Source of the DNA: Neurospora tetrasperma FGSC 2508
Lineage: Eukaryota > Ascomycota > Sordariomycetes > Sordariales > Sordariaceae
Length of the DNA stretch: 64,000 bases
Assembly (NCBI RefSeq): GCF_000213175.1
Contig: NW_009799099.1
Span: 3,908,473-3,972,472 of the forward strand
Direction: 5' to 3'
This document shows positions 45,283 to 56,358 of this stretch, piece after piece. Position numbers and translations under genes: made by a program. Positions within the stretch are counted from its first letter, which is position 1. Each line of letters opens with the position of its first letter. Below the pieces are notes generated by a model. It made no database searches, was not told the origin of the DNA, and saw only the letters and a program-made list of their open reading frames with translations.

Positions 45283-48200
45283 ATTTGCTGAAGATAGGAG
45301 GCTCGGATGATTCTTATGAAAGTCGGCAATGAAGATAGTGTCGGTAAAGCTGTGAAAATTTCGTGCGGTTGTTCAAGGAGTAGCAGGAAGATGCAAGATA
45401 CCGATGTTGGGTTGCTAAAGATAGGAGGCTCAGATGATAGTCCAATGCCGGAGACACGAGGGCATTCCCCGTGAGGGATGTGTGTGGAATGTCGGCGCCA
45501 AAGGCGAAATCGGTAATGCTATAAGGATATGTCGGCGTGGCAAAAGGGGTAACGGTAGAGTGCAGAATGTCGGTGCTGTGTTGCTGATGATAGAGGGCGA
45601 ATTGCAAGAAATTGTGTGCTGTTCTTGTCTTGTTGTAGAGACACCTTGGTCAATTGTGGTTTTACCGGGCCGTCAAGCGAATGGCAGGATGGGAAGAAGG
45701 TTTCAATGCCTGCCGCACCACAAGGACTGGTGGTGAATGGGTCTTTTCAGGTCGTGATCGTAGGAGTATGGTGTTGACCCAGACAACATCAAAACCTTGT
45801 CGCCCTAGGCAACAACCATTAACGGACCACGGGTCGGACAGGTGAAGCCAACAGGACGATTGATTTGATGGTCTTCGATCTCCAGCTGACCACTAAGGTT
45901 TGAAGTTGTTCAGGACCTGAATCCAAGTTAGTGGTCTGATTCAAGAGCTGGTCGAAGCCAGGTCTGCTACGACGCATGTAGCAGTCCACAATATGGAGGT
46001 CTCGATTAGAGTTTGATATGCCAATGGTGCGACTGTTCCGTAAGTGATACATCCCAGGGGTATCTCGCAGACGACTTGATGAGATCAAGCGTGCCCGAGT
46101 GGATCCACGCAAGATACAGGACACTCAAACTTTGGAAACCAGAAGTTTTGTGAATGCAGTCTTTGCCCATGAGAAGTTTTTCTGTGGGATTACCGTGATC
46201 CCTTTTCACCGGGAGGAATACCAAAGGTGGGGACGACAAGAGGTATGGGTGAGGTTGTGATCGTTCAAGGCGAAGGTCAAGTAAAGGAAGACGGAACGTA
46301 CCTTGACGTAAACAGCGTGTGTCAGGATTCCTGATGTCTTGGGATATTGCTCAAGATCGTGTCCATGTGCTGCCACCAAAGCAAACAAGGACCCGAGAAG
46401 CTGGCCTTTTGATGCAAGGAGGAAGTTTTTGAACGACAGCGAGGACGAAGTAAATACTGATTTTCCAGCGAAAACCCCGTCACGGTCTCCATCATGGAGC
46501 CGACTGAATGTTGTCTGAAGGAAGAGATGACCATCTCCGTTGCTGGAGGTGATTCCAAACAGAAAGATGGGATGACGGGAGGTAGAGCTCGCGGAGTGCC
46601 TCTAGTGCGCTGATTTCATCTCCAAACTCCGACGCAAAAGATTCAGACCACTGTGATCAATGAGGAAGACCTTTCAAGCTTGCTTCTTGGGTGTCATGGC
46701 TAAGCAGCTCTGACACAGAATCGCGATAATCTCCCACCAAGCAAGTGGTCCATGCCATATGACGGAACGTGTATTAATCACTGAAACTCACCGAGCTTTT
46801 CCGGGCACTCACTTTCTGTTCCTCCGGTTCCTCCGAGGTCGTGACTGATATGAGAGACGAGGCAAGAAAGACAAGAGATGAATATCCATAAAAACAGCTG
46901 AAACTTTGAGGGGGAGCTCGAGAGGTATGGGATGGCAAAGGCACACTATGAAGGAGAGTGAGCACCATCAACAGAGATTCCGTTCCGACACCAAGAAGAC
47001 ACAAACATCGACATGTATAAGGGAAGAAGATTGGGTCATAAACCCAGCGAAGAGGAGCGAGTGGCTCACCAGTCCGGATTCAAACTTCCACTTGGAATAT
47101 CCTGACCATGACCTGGATAACGAGATGGACTTGCTTGTATGTTGACGACGTTGAGTGCGGGAGCAGAAGCCCAAGAAGCACCGAAGACGGAGGGATATTG
47201 AAGATCGACATGTCCAGGGGCATCCATCCCCTCATCACCTCATGGACATCATCGCGCTCGCACCTTCCCCAAGGTCAGGGCATGCGCCCAATAAAACATC
47301 CGACATCAGGACCGTGACTTCCCATGACAACCACCAAGCGACATCCACGCAACGCTCCTTGAGGCAAGTTTGCGTTACCTCCCACACACACACACACGCA
47401 CACACAGTCACCTATTTCGAAATCCAACCAATCTCTCGAATCGAATCGCTTGGAAGGAATCAAGGGAGCAAATGGAACAAATCAACCGAACCGAACGAAC
47501 GGCTGGCTCTCAGCGACCAAGTCGCCCGACATGCGGCAGCAGTTCAAAGTTCCAACACTCCCGAGTATGGAATTCATCTGATGGCTGAGACAAACAACAA
47601 AATTTATATGAGGGCTCCAAGCGCGCAAAGTTTCGAACGAAACAGTCAGAAGTTGAGTCGAAATCTCTCGGTTCCCACCTTCACCAGGAGTCGTTGTCTT
47701 CACCAAAAGGAATGAACGACGTTGAAAGGTGTTGGACGACGTTCCAAAAAGGAAGGCCCAGCCCTTCCAACTGACCCACCTTCGGTCTCAGACCCACCTT
47801 TCTCCTATCCAATCCAACCCTGCAGTGCGGCAATGCCGTTCGGTTGAAAAAGAAAGAAAAAAGTTAAGAACGTTTAACATCGGTTCATCGGTACAACAGT
47901 ACAAGCCCTTCATCGCTTCGAATAAACACACCTAATGCACCGGGGGGTGAATGGATAAAAGAGGCTTTTTTTGGGCTTCCTTATCGGGGCTCTTGACTTT
48001 TTCCTTCTCATGGACCTGCATGACTGCATTCCGGGTCTGCAGCACGAGCATCCAAGGGCGTGGCTTCGTCCTATCAGTGAATTTCAACGGCGTAATCTCA
48101 CCGTATCGGCGCCTATCTTGTTACGTGATGTTACCGCCCTGGCTGGATCCATTTCTGGAATTTCTGTTCATGGTGTAGTTGATAGACAGGATGGACAACC

Positions 48201-49498
48201 TTCGGCATATCGTTATCAATTCGATGTTCTTCTCCTCTTCTGTTCAGGTGCGTATTGGTGGTACTGTGCCTACAGGGGCTACAGCCACGCCGCGTCATTC
48301 GCCGGCCGGGCTTGACAAAGAGATTTCGAAGCCGTCCAGGATATCCAAGATTCACTCCAGGTGAACACCGGCGTGACTATTCTCAGACATTTGTTTGTAT
48401 CAATATGGTTCATAAACGCGGTGTTTTGCTCTCGATACTATCAAACAAGCAGTTCAACCCAGACTCGGCTTTATCCCCGGGAAGGGACTATCCCTGGTGA
48501 CCTTGTAACATTTTTGATCAGGTCAACGACCTTTTCCAAAGCGCGCGACGAAAGTTCAGGAACCGTATCCACCTTCTTCCCAAGTCATCATTCACTAGTG
48601 TTAAGACGTGAGAAAGGAGGAAAAAAAAGCAACACACGAAGAATTGTGCCAATTAAAAAAAAAAAAAAAAAAAAAGGTGTCAGTCCCAGCATCGACGAAG
48701 AAAACGGTGAAATAAAAAAGACGGTAGGGTCATGGGATCGACCTTCTCCGGCTTCTTTTTATGTAATAACACATCATCACATGACCAGCCCAAGTTCTCC
48801 AACCGACTGCAAAGCCAGTGCCGCTGTTAATCGTTACCCCCGTACATACCGGCCGGGAAGACTTGACACACGGTATCACTCGATCTTGACCGATCAGTTG
48901 ACAGGTATTTTCGTTCCTTTCCATTCCGTAGCTTCTTTTGATAGTTTCACACCCCATGAGCACGATGAGCCTCGAGATCTTATCAAAGCAGGCACATGGA
49001 TTAAGTGACAGGCCCTGGTGAGTCCAGGCCTGGTACTAAGTACAATCATGGGACCGGCTACTCCAAGTGGGAAAGGGCAACCACCCGCCGGCTGGCTGGC
49101 CAACCGGCCGAAATCTAGGGTTGAGATGGAGCACGAGTAAGAAGTCAAGGATACATGAGTACAGTAAGAGGTGAACCTATGGGGACAGTTGATATCTAGA
49201 TGACACCGAGGAGGAAAAAAAAAAAATTGTGTCGAGATTACCGTACCCACATCCATGTAACGGATATATCTTGTCTTCCAGCTTCCCCGGATTTTCTAAA
49301 ACTCGACCTATCGTCTTGGCTACTGACTCACTTTCTTCTCATTCATCATTATCATCATCGTCATCATCAGGAGCTTCCAAGAGGACAAATCCATACATAC
49401 ATAACAAAACAAGGTGACCGACACTTCTCTTCGAAATCCTCAAGAAAACCTTGAACCACCTTCGAGTCCAGTCCAGTCCATCCATATACACCACCAAA
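45283..49498. other. Gene-poor region, about 4.2 kb
   Basis: The longest gap in the genic part. ORFs up to 215 codons (48361-49008, +) are present, but none shows a domain, splice-linked partner or codon pattern that persuades me. Contents include a diverged dispersed repeat at 45275-45600, a (CA)n microsatellite at 47384-47409, a 19-A run near 48656-48674, a 12-A run near 49217-49227 and a (CAT)n/(CATCATCG)n tract at 49345-49371. The last 60 bases lead to the dehydratase ATG. Long regulatory leader or non-coding transcripts are possible but not shown. Confidence 0.45.
47384..47409. repeat. (CA)n microsatellite
   Basis: An interrupted CA dinucleotide tract (ACACACACACACGCACACACA). It is a simple repeat with no gene association evident. 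Confidence 0.8.
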
Positions 49499-50775
49499 AT
49501 GGGCTCCGTATCATTTCCCGCGTCCTCGGAACCTCCCAAGCCCTGGGTTGAAACCCCCCTCATCTATTCTGCCCAACTATCCAACGCCGCTGGGTGTAAC
49601 ATCTATCTCAAACTCGAGAATGTTCAGCCTTCGGGGTCCTTCAAGTCTCGGTACGTCCCCTTCGTCTCTCTTCCAATCAACCTGCCACGCTTTCAAGAGA
49701 CTTACACCCCAACAGCGGCATAGGCAACATGATGCTCCGCTCCACCCTCCCTTCTCCCCCTTCCTCCCCGTCCTCTTCTTCCACCTCCTTCCAGGAACCC
49801 CCCACCACCCAGAGAAAAATCCATTTCTTCTGCTCCTCCGCCGGCAACGCCGGTCTCGCCTGCGCCACCACCGCCCACACATTGGCTTGTCCAGCAACCA
49901 TCGTCGTGCCCACCTCTGCTCAGGAGCCCGTTTTGCGTCGACTTCGCGGACTAGGTGCTACGGTGGTGATCCATGGTAGTTCGTGGTTTGAGGCTGATAC
50001 CCACCTTCGCGAAGTAGTCATGCCCGCTTCGGCTCTTGAGGACTTGCAGCAGGAGAGTAGTGGTGGAGAGGGGGAGGGGGAAAAGACACAAAAGAAGACG
50101 AAGCAAGTCTACGTTCCCCCCTTCGACCACGAAGATATCTGGTCTGGAGCAGCCACCTTGATGGACGAAGTCGCTGAGCAAATGCGCGTCGTGCACCGGG
50201 CCTATGTCGATGCCGTGGTGTGTAACGTTGGTGGTGGCGGGTTGTTGAATGGCATCATGGAGGGCGTTTGGGGTCCCACTCGAAACCCCGGAACAGGAGA
50301 AGGGGGGCTGGGAAAAGAAGTGGGAGGTGGAAAGGAGCCGAGGGTTCTTGCGATCGAAACAGTCGGCGCCGATAGTTTCAACCAGTCAGTCAAGGCGGGC
50401 GAGCTGGTCAAGATGAAGCAGATCACGAGCATTGCGTCGAGCTTGGGCGCGGTGCAAGTCTCGAAGAAGACGTGGGAGTGGAGCCAGATGGTTGGCGGGG
50501 AGAACTTGGTCAGCGCGACGGTGACGGATGCGGAGGCGGCCATGGCGAGTGTCAGGTTTGCGGATGAGCATCGGATGTTGGTGGAGGTAAGCTGTGGCGC
50601 GACGTTGGCAACGGCGTATAATGGGGATTTGAGGAGGTATCTTGGGAAGGGGTTGAGTGACGAGGAGTGGCGGAATGTTAACGTTGTTATGGTGGTTTGT
50701 GGTGGAAGTCATGTTAGTGTGGACGTGTTGAAGGCGTATAGGGAGAAGTATGGGCCGGAAATTGTCTGGGCTTGA
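49499..50775 (+). CDS. PLP-dependent L-serine/threonine dehydratase (fold-type II)
   Basis: Exons 49499-49650 and 49716-50775, with a 65-bp intron; product 403 aa. The enzyme deaminates L-serine (and often L-threonine) to pyruvate (or 2-oxobutyrate) and ammonia in the cytosol. Visible: the PLP-lysine motif SGSFKSRG, which is restored exactly by the splice (KSR|GIGN); the substrate loop SSAGNAGLA; the phosphate-binding loop VGGGGLLNG; and the late CGGSHVS. Length and order fit the eukaryotic catabolic L-serine dehydratase group (yeast Cha1-like, animal SDH) without an ACT regulatory domain, unlike biosynthetic Ilv1. Two Gly/Ser/Glu-rich inserts (about residues 70-80 and 195-210) are typical of filamentous fungi. 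It converges on the NAT9-like gene 202 bp away. Confidence 0.92.
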
Positions 50776-50977
50776 TGTTGAGGGTAACCAAACGGTTTAT
50801 GGGTGGATGGATGGATGGATGGAAGAAAAGCAAAAAGCACGATATGGGGCGTTAATGGGTCTCTCTTTGGTTGTGTCAATCGGTGCTTTTCCTCATGTAG
50901 GTCACTTTGCGGTCTGAATGGCAACCTTGACCACTCATCAGCGAGTGGAATCAGATTAAGTCGTCTCGATTAAGTCT

Positions 50978-51886
50978 TCAGTCTTCCCTTTCATAGACCA
51001 ATTCCGCATAACCTTCAGGGACGTTCGCCGTTGCATACGCACCAAGGTCACGAAGAACCAGCTTGAGCTCTCCAAAGTAGTTGACATCGCCCTCCTGCTC
51101 AAACCCGAGGCTTTTAAAAAGGGCAATGCTCCTGCTGTTGTCTTTGTTGATCTTGGCCATGAGCATCCTGAGTCGGGGTTTGAGCATCGGACTGTTAGTG
51201 GCAGTACCGGCTTGCTCTCTCTCGCTGGTGTAGTACTCATGCAGGATTTCCTCCAGGTTGCGGGAGATGTACTGCAAGAAGCCTGACACCACCGTCCTTC
51301 CCAGGCCCTTGCCACGGTGGTCGTGGGAAGCAATCATGATATCGACTTCACCAATGCATTGGAACCGATCATCGGCTTGCTCCTCCTCGTCGTCGTTGGG
51401 ATAGAGGAATAGGTTGACATCGCCAATCATCTTTTCTGGAGAATCCACCTGGCCGGCATGTACGGATGGCGCTGAATTATCAGTGACGGGTTGGCAGATG
51501 ATGAAGGTCAGTTTGTCGTGGGAGGAGCGCCATGATTGCTGGTTCTCGTACTCTTCCTCCAGAGTTAAAGGTTCCGAGGCGGTTGCTTCTTGGATTGCCT
51601 AGTCTGTCGTTAGCATATGCTCTCCAACGTGTTGACGATGACATATCGCCATCAATATATGTCTCACTGAATCCTCCATCCACTGATGATACGTGGGTAC
51701 ATGTCTGCTCTCATATGGGACAAGAAGAGCTCGTGTAGTGGAAACAGCTGTTTGGTTCAGGTTAGCATCAACCTGTCTAGCGTTACCAAGCTACAGAATA
51801 GGGCGAGGCGAGTGAAAGGCGGAGAATAGGGTGAAATTGCGGAAGGCAAGGAATATTTTCTTACCAGAAGATTCGTTAAGCTTCAT
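50978..51886 (-). CDS. NAT9-like GNAT N-acetyltransferase
   Basis: Exons on the minus strand: 51886-51865, 51747-51668 and 51598-50978; introns of 117 and 69 bp; product 240 aa. The start MKLNESS, then ALLVPYESRHVPTYHQWM, IQEATASEPLTLEEEYENQQSW and KMIGDVNLFLYP match the NAT9 branch of GNAT acetyltransferases. The acetyl-CoA motif is visible as DHRGKGLGRTVV (R/Q-x-x-G-x-G), with KINKDNSRSIALFKSLGF near the end. NAT9 in animals has been linked to microtubule stability; the function in fungi is not established. The joins restore ESSAVSTT and MEDSAIQEA in phase. A single frame reports only the last exon, so both short upstream exons are easily lost. Confidence 0.9.
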
Positions 51887-52375
51887 GGTAACTGGTATGC
51901 CTCGTGAGCGGCTTTGTGGAGGACAAGCAGATTTTAGGAGTGAGGTATGTATCTGGGTTGAAGGCGTTCCTTCAACGAGTCGCGCGATGTGTTTTGAAAG
52001 TAACATTATTCAGGTAAAATACCCACCCTTTGAACTGTAAATTTCGTAATGCCCGTTAAGCCCCGTTATAGTGGGTTATAGTGGTAACATGGGCTTCTCT
52101 TGTGGCTTGGCCCCCCGGAAGGGTTTCTGGCGACCTCTTTGACAACTTGATATAACATGACATGAACATAGATCGCAGTCAACTGATGCTCACATACTTG
52201 TACATCTGAGTTCTAGCAGGGTATCTCGAGCTATAAAGAGGAAGGCTATAATACAGCCCGTGAGCACCAGAGAGTTCGCCGAAGAGGCCAGACTGAATCA
52301 GGCATAACGGAAAAGAACACTCAACAGGCCACACGTTCTGGGACTGGCAAACCAAATCTTGCTTACAAGACTTTT
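51887..52375. other. Intergenic region between NAT9-like and MSM1 genes
   Basis: About 490 bases, containing the promoter of the NAT9-like gene and the 3' flank of MSM1. A direct repeat TTATAGTGG appears twice (52064-52084). Nothing else is seen. Confidence 0.5.
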
Positions 52376-54375
52376 TTATGCTGTGGGTTTCTTGTTTCCT
52401 GAGCTGGGCTTGTTGCCGGAGCTATGCTTCTTACCACCAGCGTCGGGCCCCATGCCCTTGATATCGTCCAAAATAGGAGGAGGGAAAATGCCTTCTTTTC
52501 CAAATGTCCTGAAAGCAGTGCCATATGTTGCATCAACGAGTGGCCTGGCATGATGGAATGTCCTGTTGTGGTTTTCGACTCCCAGGAGATCCAGAAGCTG
52601 GGCGGCCTTGTCAGGCATAAATGGCTGAAGGAGGATACCAGCAATCCTGAGACTCTCGCCTGCCGTGAGTATAATCCGGTCGACCAAGGCCTCAGAGTCC
52701 TGCTTCTTGACTATGACCCAGGGTTCCGCGTTGGAGATGAAGGCATTGGTCTGAGATGATGATCAGTAACTGATTCACGGTGTCTGGAGCAAAGAACTGG
52801 CACCGTCAACCTACCTCACCAATAAGGCCCATGATCTTCTGCAGGGCATGGCTCGGGTTGAGCTGCAGCATTTCATAATCGACAGTTGACGCAAGCTTGT
52901 CAAGCCGGGTAATGTGTTCAACGCAAGAATCGTTAATCTGTTCCCCCGTCGACTGGAGCAGCATGGTTCCATCTTGATACGACTGGACCGCTCTACGCAA
53001 ACTCCACTGCTTGGGTCTTGTTACACGTGCGCTGAGGTTTCCTACGCCGTTTTGCAGGTGCTTCTTATACTCGACAGTGAGCCAGTCGTTGCTATAGTCT
53101 GCGTCATTGGCAATTCCGCCGTTATGGATCATGTAGAATCGCATGGTATCGATACCAAAGCGCTCCATGGCGTAAAATGGGTTCACGACGTTGCCGATCG
53201 ACTTGGACATCTTCTTCTTTTCCATGGTCCAATGCGCGTGGCTCAATATCCTCTTGGGCAGAGGAAGATCCAAAGCCAGAAGCAGAGCAGGCCAGTAGAT
53301 GCAGTGGAAGCGAAGAATATCCTTGCCAATGACGTGAACGTCCACCGGCCAGCCGCCCAGGTGCTCCCGTCCTGGAGGCCAGTAGGGGTAGCCAGCCATG
53401 GTGATATAGTTGATCAGGGCGTCAACCCAAACGTATATGGTCTGGCTCTCGTCGTCGGGGACACGGATACCCCAGCTCAGCCGAGACACGGGCCTCGAGA
53501 TCGAGAGATCCTCCAAGTTGTTTGTAACCCAGTCCACGACTTGGTTCATGCGAGTCTGAGGGACAATCCAGTCGGGGTTGTTCTTGTAAAATTCGAGCAA
53601 TTGGTCCTTCAAAGCGGTCATGCGGAAGTGGTAGTTCTTTTCCTCGATCCATTCCACCTTGTTTCCAGACTCGATGGATGCCACATAGACCTCGCCCGTG
53701 AAGGGGTCTTGCCTCTTCTCCAGCTGGGATTCGGGGTAGAAGCATTCGTCGCTGACGCAGTACCAGCCTTCATGCTTGGCCTCGTAGATCAGCCCCTTCT
53801 CTTTCAGTAGGAGCCAAAAGTGTTTAACGGCTTCGACGTGGTCTTGATCGGTAGTACGCATGAATCGGTCGTAGTCGATGCGGCATGCGGCAGCTAGTTC
53901 CTGGAACTTTGCCGAGTTCAAGTCGCAAAACTGCTTCGTATCCATATCGTTGGCGATGGCAGCGCGCTGCACCTTTGTCCCGTGCTCGTCGGTTCCTGTA
54001 CACAGGATGGCCTGGTTGCCCTTGAGTGTCTGCCATCGCTTCAACACATCTCCCAGAACCATCGAGTACATGTGGCCGACATGTGGCGCTGCGAGGGGTG
54101 TTTAGCATGCCGCATGCTCCCGAGCTCGAACAATTGTGGTTCTTCCTTCACGTACAGGCATTGACGTAGAAGATTGGCGTTGTGACATAGAAGGGCTTAT
54201 TGTCTGGCGCCGTGGGGGTAGTGGTGGTCGTCGACGTCGCGAGGGTCCGTCGTGCAGCTTTGGGCGCGACAAACTGGCTGCGGCATGACCGGCAGACCCA
54301 GCTAGTCCTCGCCAGGATGCCGGCAGCTTGCCATTTGAAAGTACGGCGAGCTGAAGCCGTTCGGAGAACGTCCAT
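52376..54375 (-). CDS. MSM1: Mitochondrial methionyl-tRNA synthetase
   Basis: Exons on the minus strand: 54375-54156, 54088-52815 and 52750-52376; introns of 67 and 64 bp; product 622 aa. It charges mitochondrial tRNA-Met (class I, Rossmann fold). The N-terminus is Arg/Ser/Thr-rich with few acids (MDVLRTASARRTFKW, then ARRTLATSTTTTTP), a typical mitochondrial presequence. Class I signatures are present: the HIGH box as PHVGH just after FYVNAS, and KMSKS in EKKKMSKSIGN. Also visible are the DEHGTKVQ block, WYCVSDECFY and the anticodon-domain GESLRIAGILLQPFMP. The C-terminal tail is Lys/Ser/Gly-rich. The upstream frame stays open to another ATG (54576), but a GTACGT donor near 54,510 suggests that stretch is part of a leader intron; the 54375 start gives the best presequence. 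Confidence 0.93.
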
Positions 54376-56358
54376 TGGCACAGTCGGTTCGCCGGGGCGG
54401 CGGTCTCTTGATGTGCGGTTGCTGGCGGTGCCTCGTCGCAACGAAAGGAAGAAGAGTTTCCCCAAAAGTGAAGCTGCGGGAAGCGGCACGCCTGTGGTGG
54501 AGGTACGTACCTGACGTGGTGCGGGGGGAGACGGGACCCAGGGAGCAAGGGCAGTCCGCAAGGTCCCCGAATTCATTTAACCGAATAACAGCCCCATTAT
54601 ATGCACCTACTGTGGCATAGTTCGCCCTCAGCTGCTTCCCAGAAGCACTTTAACTCTTCTTCAACATATGAAGCATGTCTTCTCGAATATCTGGGGGTAA
54701 CTCAATGTCGATTCAGCGACTTTGTAATGCGAGATATGGAGATCCACATGCATGATTTTATTCAAATCGAAGACGTGACCGAAGCGCCGAAAGTGAACAC
54801 GGCATCAGCTTGTCATATCAGATAGATGGATGCATATCTGGGCTTCGTGGTATGGCGGTCTTCTTTTCTTTTGGAAAGGGATTCCAGAGGGCATGACAAT
54901 GAATACAAGTGCCCCCAGCCCTGGAACGACACAAGAGCTTGTTCCTCAACCTTGTTTGGCAATTTACTCTGAGGTTCACCTGGAGTTTGCCAGACGGTGT
55001 TCATCCGATATACTGGCATGTTTTCAAGGGTTCATCCGATAAGTCAAAGCCGTTTCTCAACAACAGCGGGCGACATAGTTGGCCGGAAGAGAGATTTCAC
55101 AGCCTGAAAAGCTGAAAGGCTAAAGTCGGGCTATCATTGAAGTCCAACGGAACTAACTTGGTCCCGCTGATGTCGCATCCCGTGGAGTTGAGACAATCGG
55201 GCCCTGACTCCAAGGGAGATCTAGCTGCCCCAATGCGGTTGTGTCACATTCGACGTCGCCGTACCTCCCTAACACCACGATAATTGAGTTTTGTTTGCTC
55301 TCTCATTTCGCACAAACACCACGAAGAAAAGTCCAGAAGAACGAAAACGAAGCAATGATCTAAAAAAGAGGAGACAAACATGAAGCTGATAAAGTCCAGA
55401 CCTCTTTTCTCTTTGATAATCCGAATTCGTAACAACACCAAATTCCTCATCAGGCAATCGTAGCGCCAGGCCTCCCGCCATCTCCATGGACCCCAGGCGG
55501 CAACAACCGGTTTTGGTGCCTTCCCCTTGAGCTTACGTGTGTTAGTGAGAAACCTGCAGCGAATACCCCTCACTCCGGTGATTACTTCCTTGGGAATTCA
55601 GGTTCCTCAAGCATGTCATGCCCAGCCCAACAATCTCTCACTCAACACCTCGTGACGGTCGCGAAGGCTTATACACCGAGCCCTGTGTCGACCCCGACCG
55701 TGGTAGGAAAAAGAGACAAGCCTCCTTCTTGCCAATTCACTGTGTTTTCTTCTCCCTTTCATTCTCAGCTCCCAAGAGAGCTAGACATTCGGATTTGGCC
55801 CGTCCCAATATTGCGCCGCTCAGCCCAACTGAATACCTGACGCCAACATCCTTCAGTTTTTACCTCACATCCACATTCCAGCATCCGTCATTGGCCATCC
55901 TTCCCGTACCTGAACTCATGCTGCAGCCCGAGATTAACCGCGGAAGATCGTGAAGAACTAGGGAGAAACAGAGCAGCTGAATCGACTCATCAAGATTCCA
56001 AACCGCCCCCACCACCCCTCTGTCTACTTTTGATCACTGATCCTCACTGCTGCTCACTGTTGCCCGACGCCAGTGCTGTACCTCAGTATATGTGTACTCC
56101 AAGCGACGAGTGTCTCCTCGAATTAGAAAAGAAGCTGTGCTACGGTTCGCGTGCGTCTCGTTCGCCCAACATTAACTGATTTCGACACAGAAGCTCCCCC
56201 AGGCGTTCAACCGTCTAACCTGCCTCTGGGAGCCCTCGAGGCCGCTCGTGTGCTGCGATATCTCATCAGCACCTCTTCCAAACGCCACGTAGGCGTACGA
56301 TGATACGAGATATATCCATAAACTGTTGACCGAAGTGCACTCTTGACAACGCCCAAGC
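54376..56358. promoter_or_regulatory. Bidirectional intergenic region, about 2 kb
   Basis: It separates MSM1 (-) from the divergent Cys-rich gene (+). A GTACGT splice donor with CCACAG acceptor near 54480-54510 on the minus strand suggests a 5' untranslated intron for MSM1. The 500 bases before 56,359 are C-rich with small ORFs, including a 111-codon one at 55618-55953 that looks like leader sequence or an upstream ORF. No RNA gene was recognised. Confidence 0.4.

Noticed and set aside
47155-47715. A 186-codon ORF in the gene-poor region
   Set aside because: It runs through a CA microsatellite (giving a His/Thr run) and shows no domain or coding-like pattern.
48361-49008. A 215-codon ORF with a short hydrophobic start
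   Set aside because: It reads through a 19-A tract (poly-Lys) and has no recognisable domain. A signal peptide-like start alone is not enough.
52914-53810. A 298-codon ORF on the + strand
   Set aside because: Antisense to the mitochondrial methionyl-tRNA synthetase, with no independent signal.
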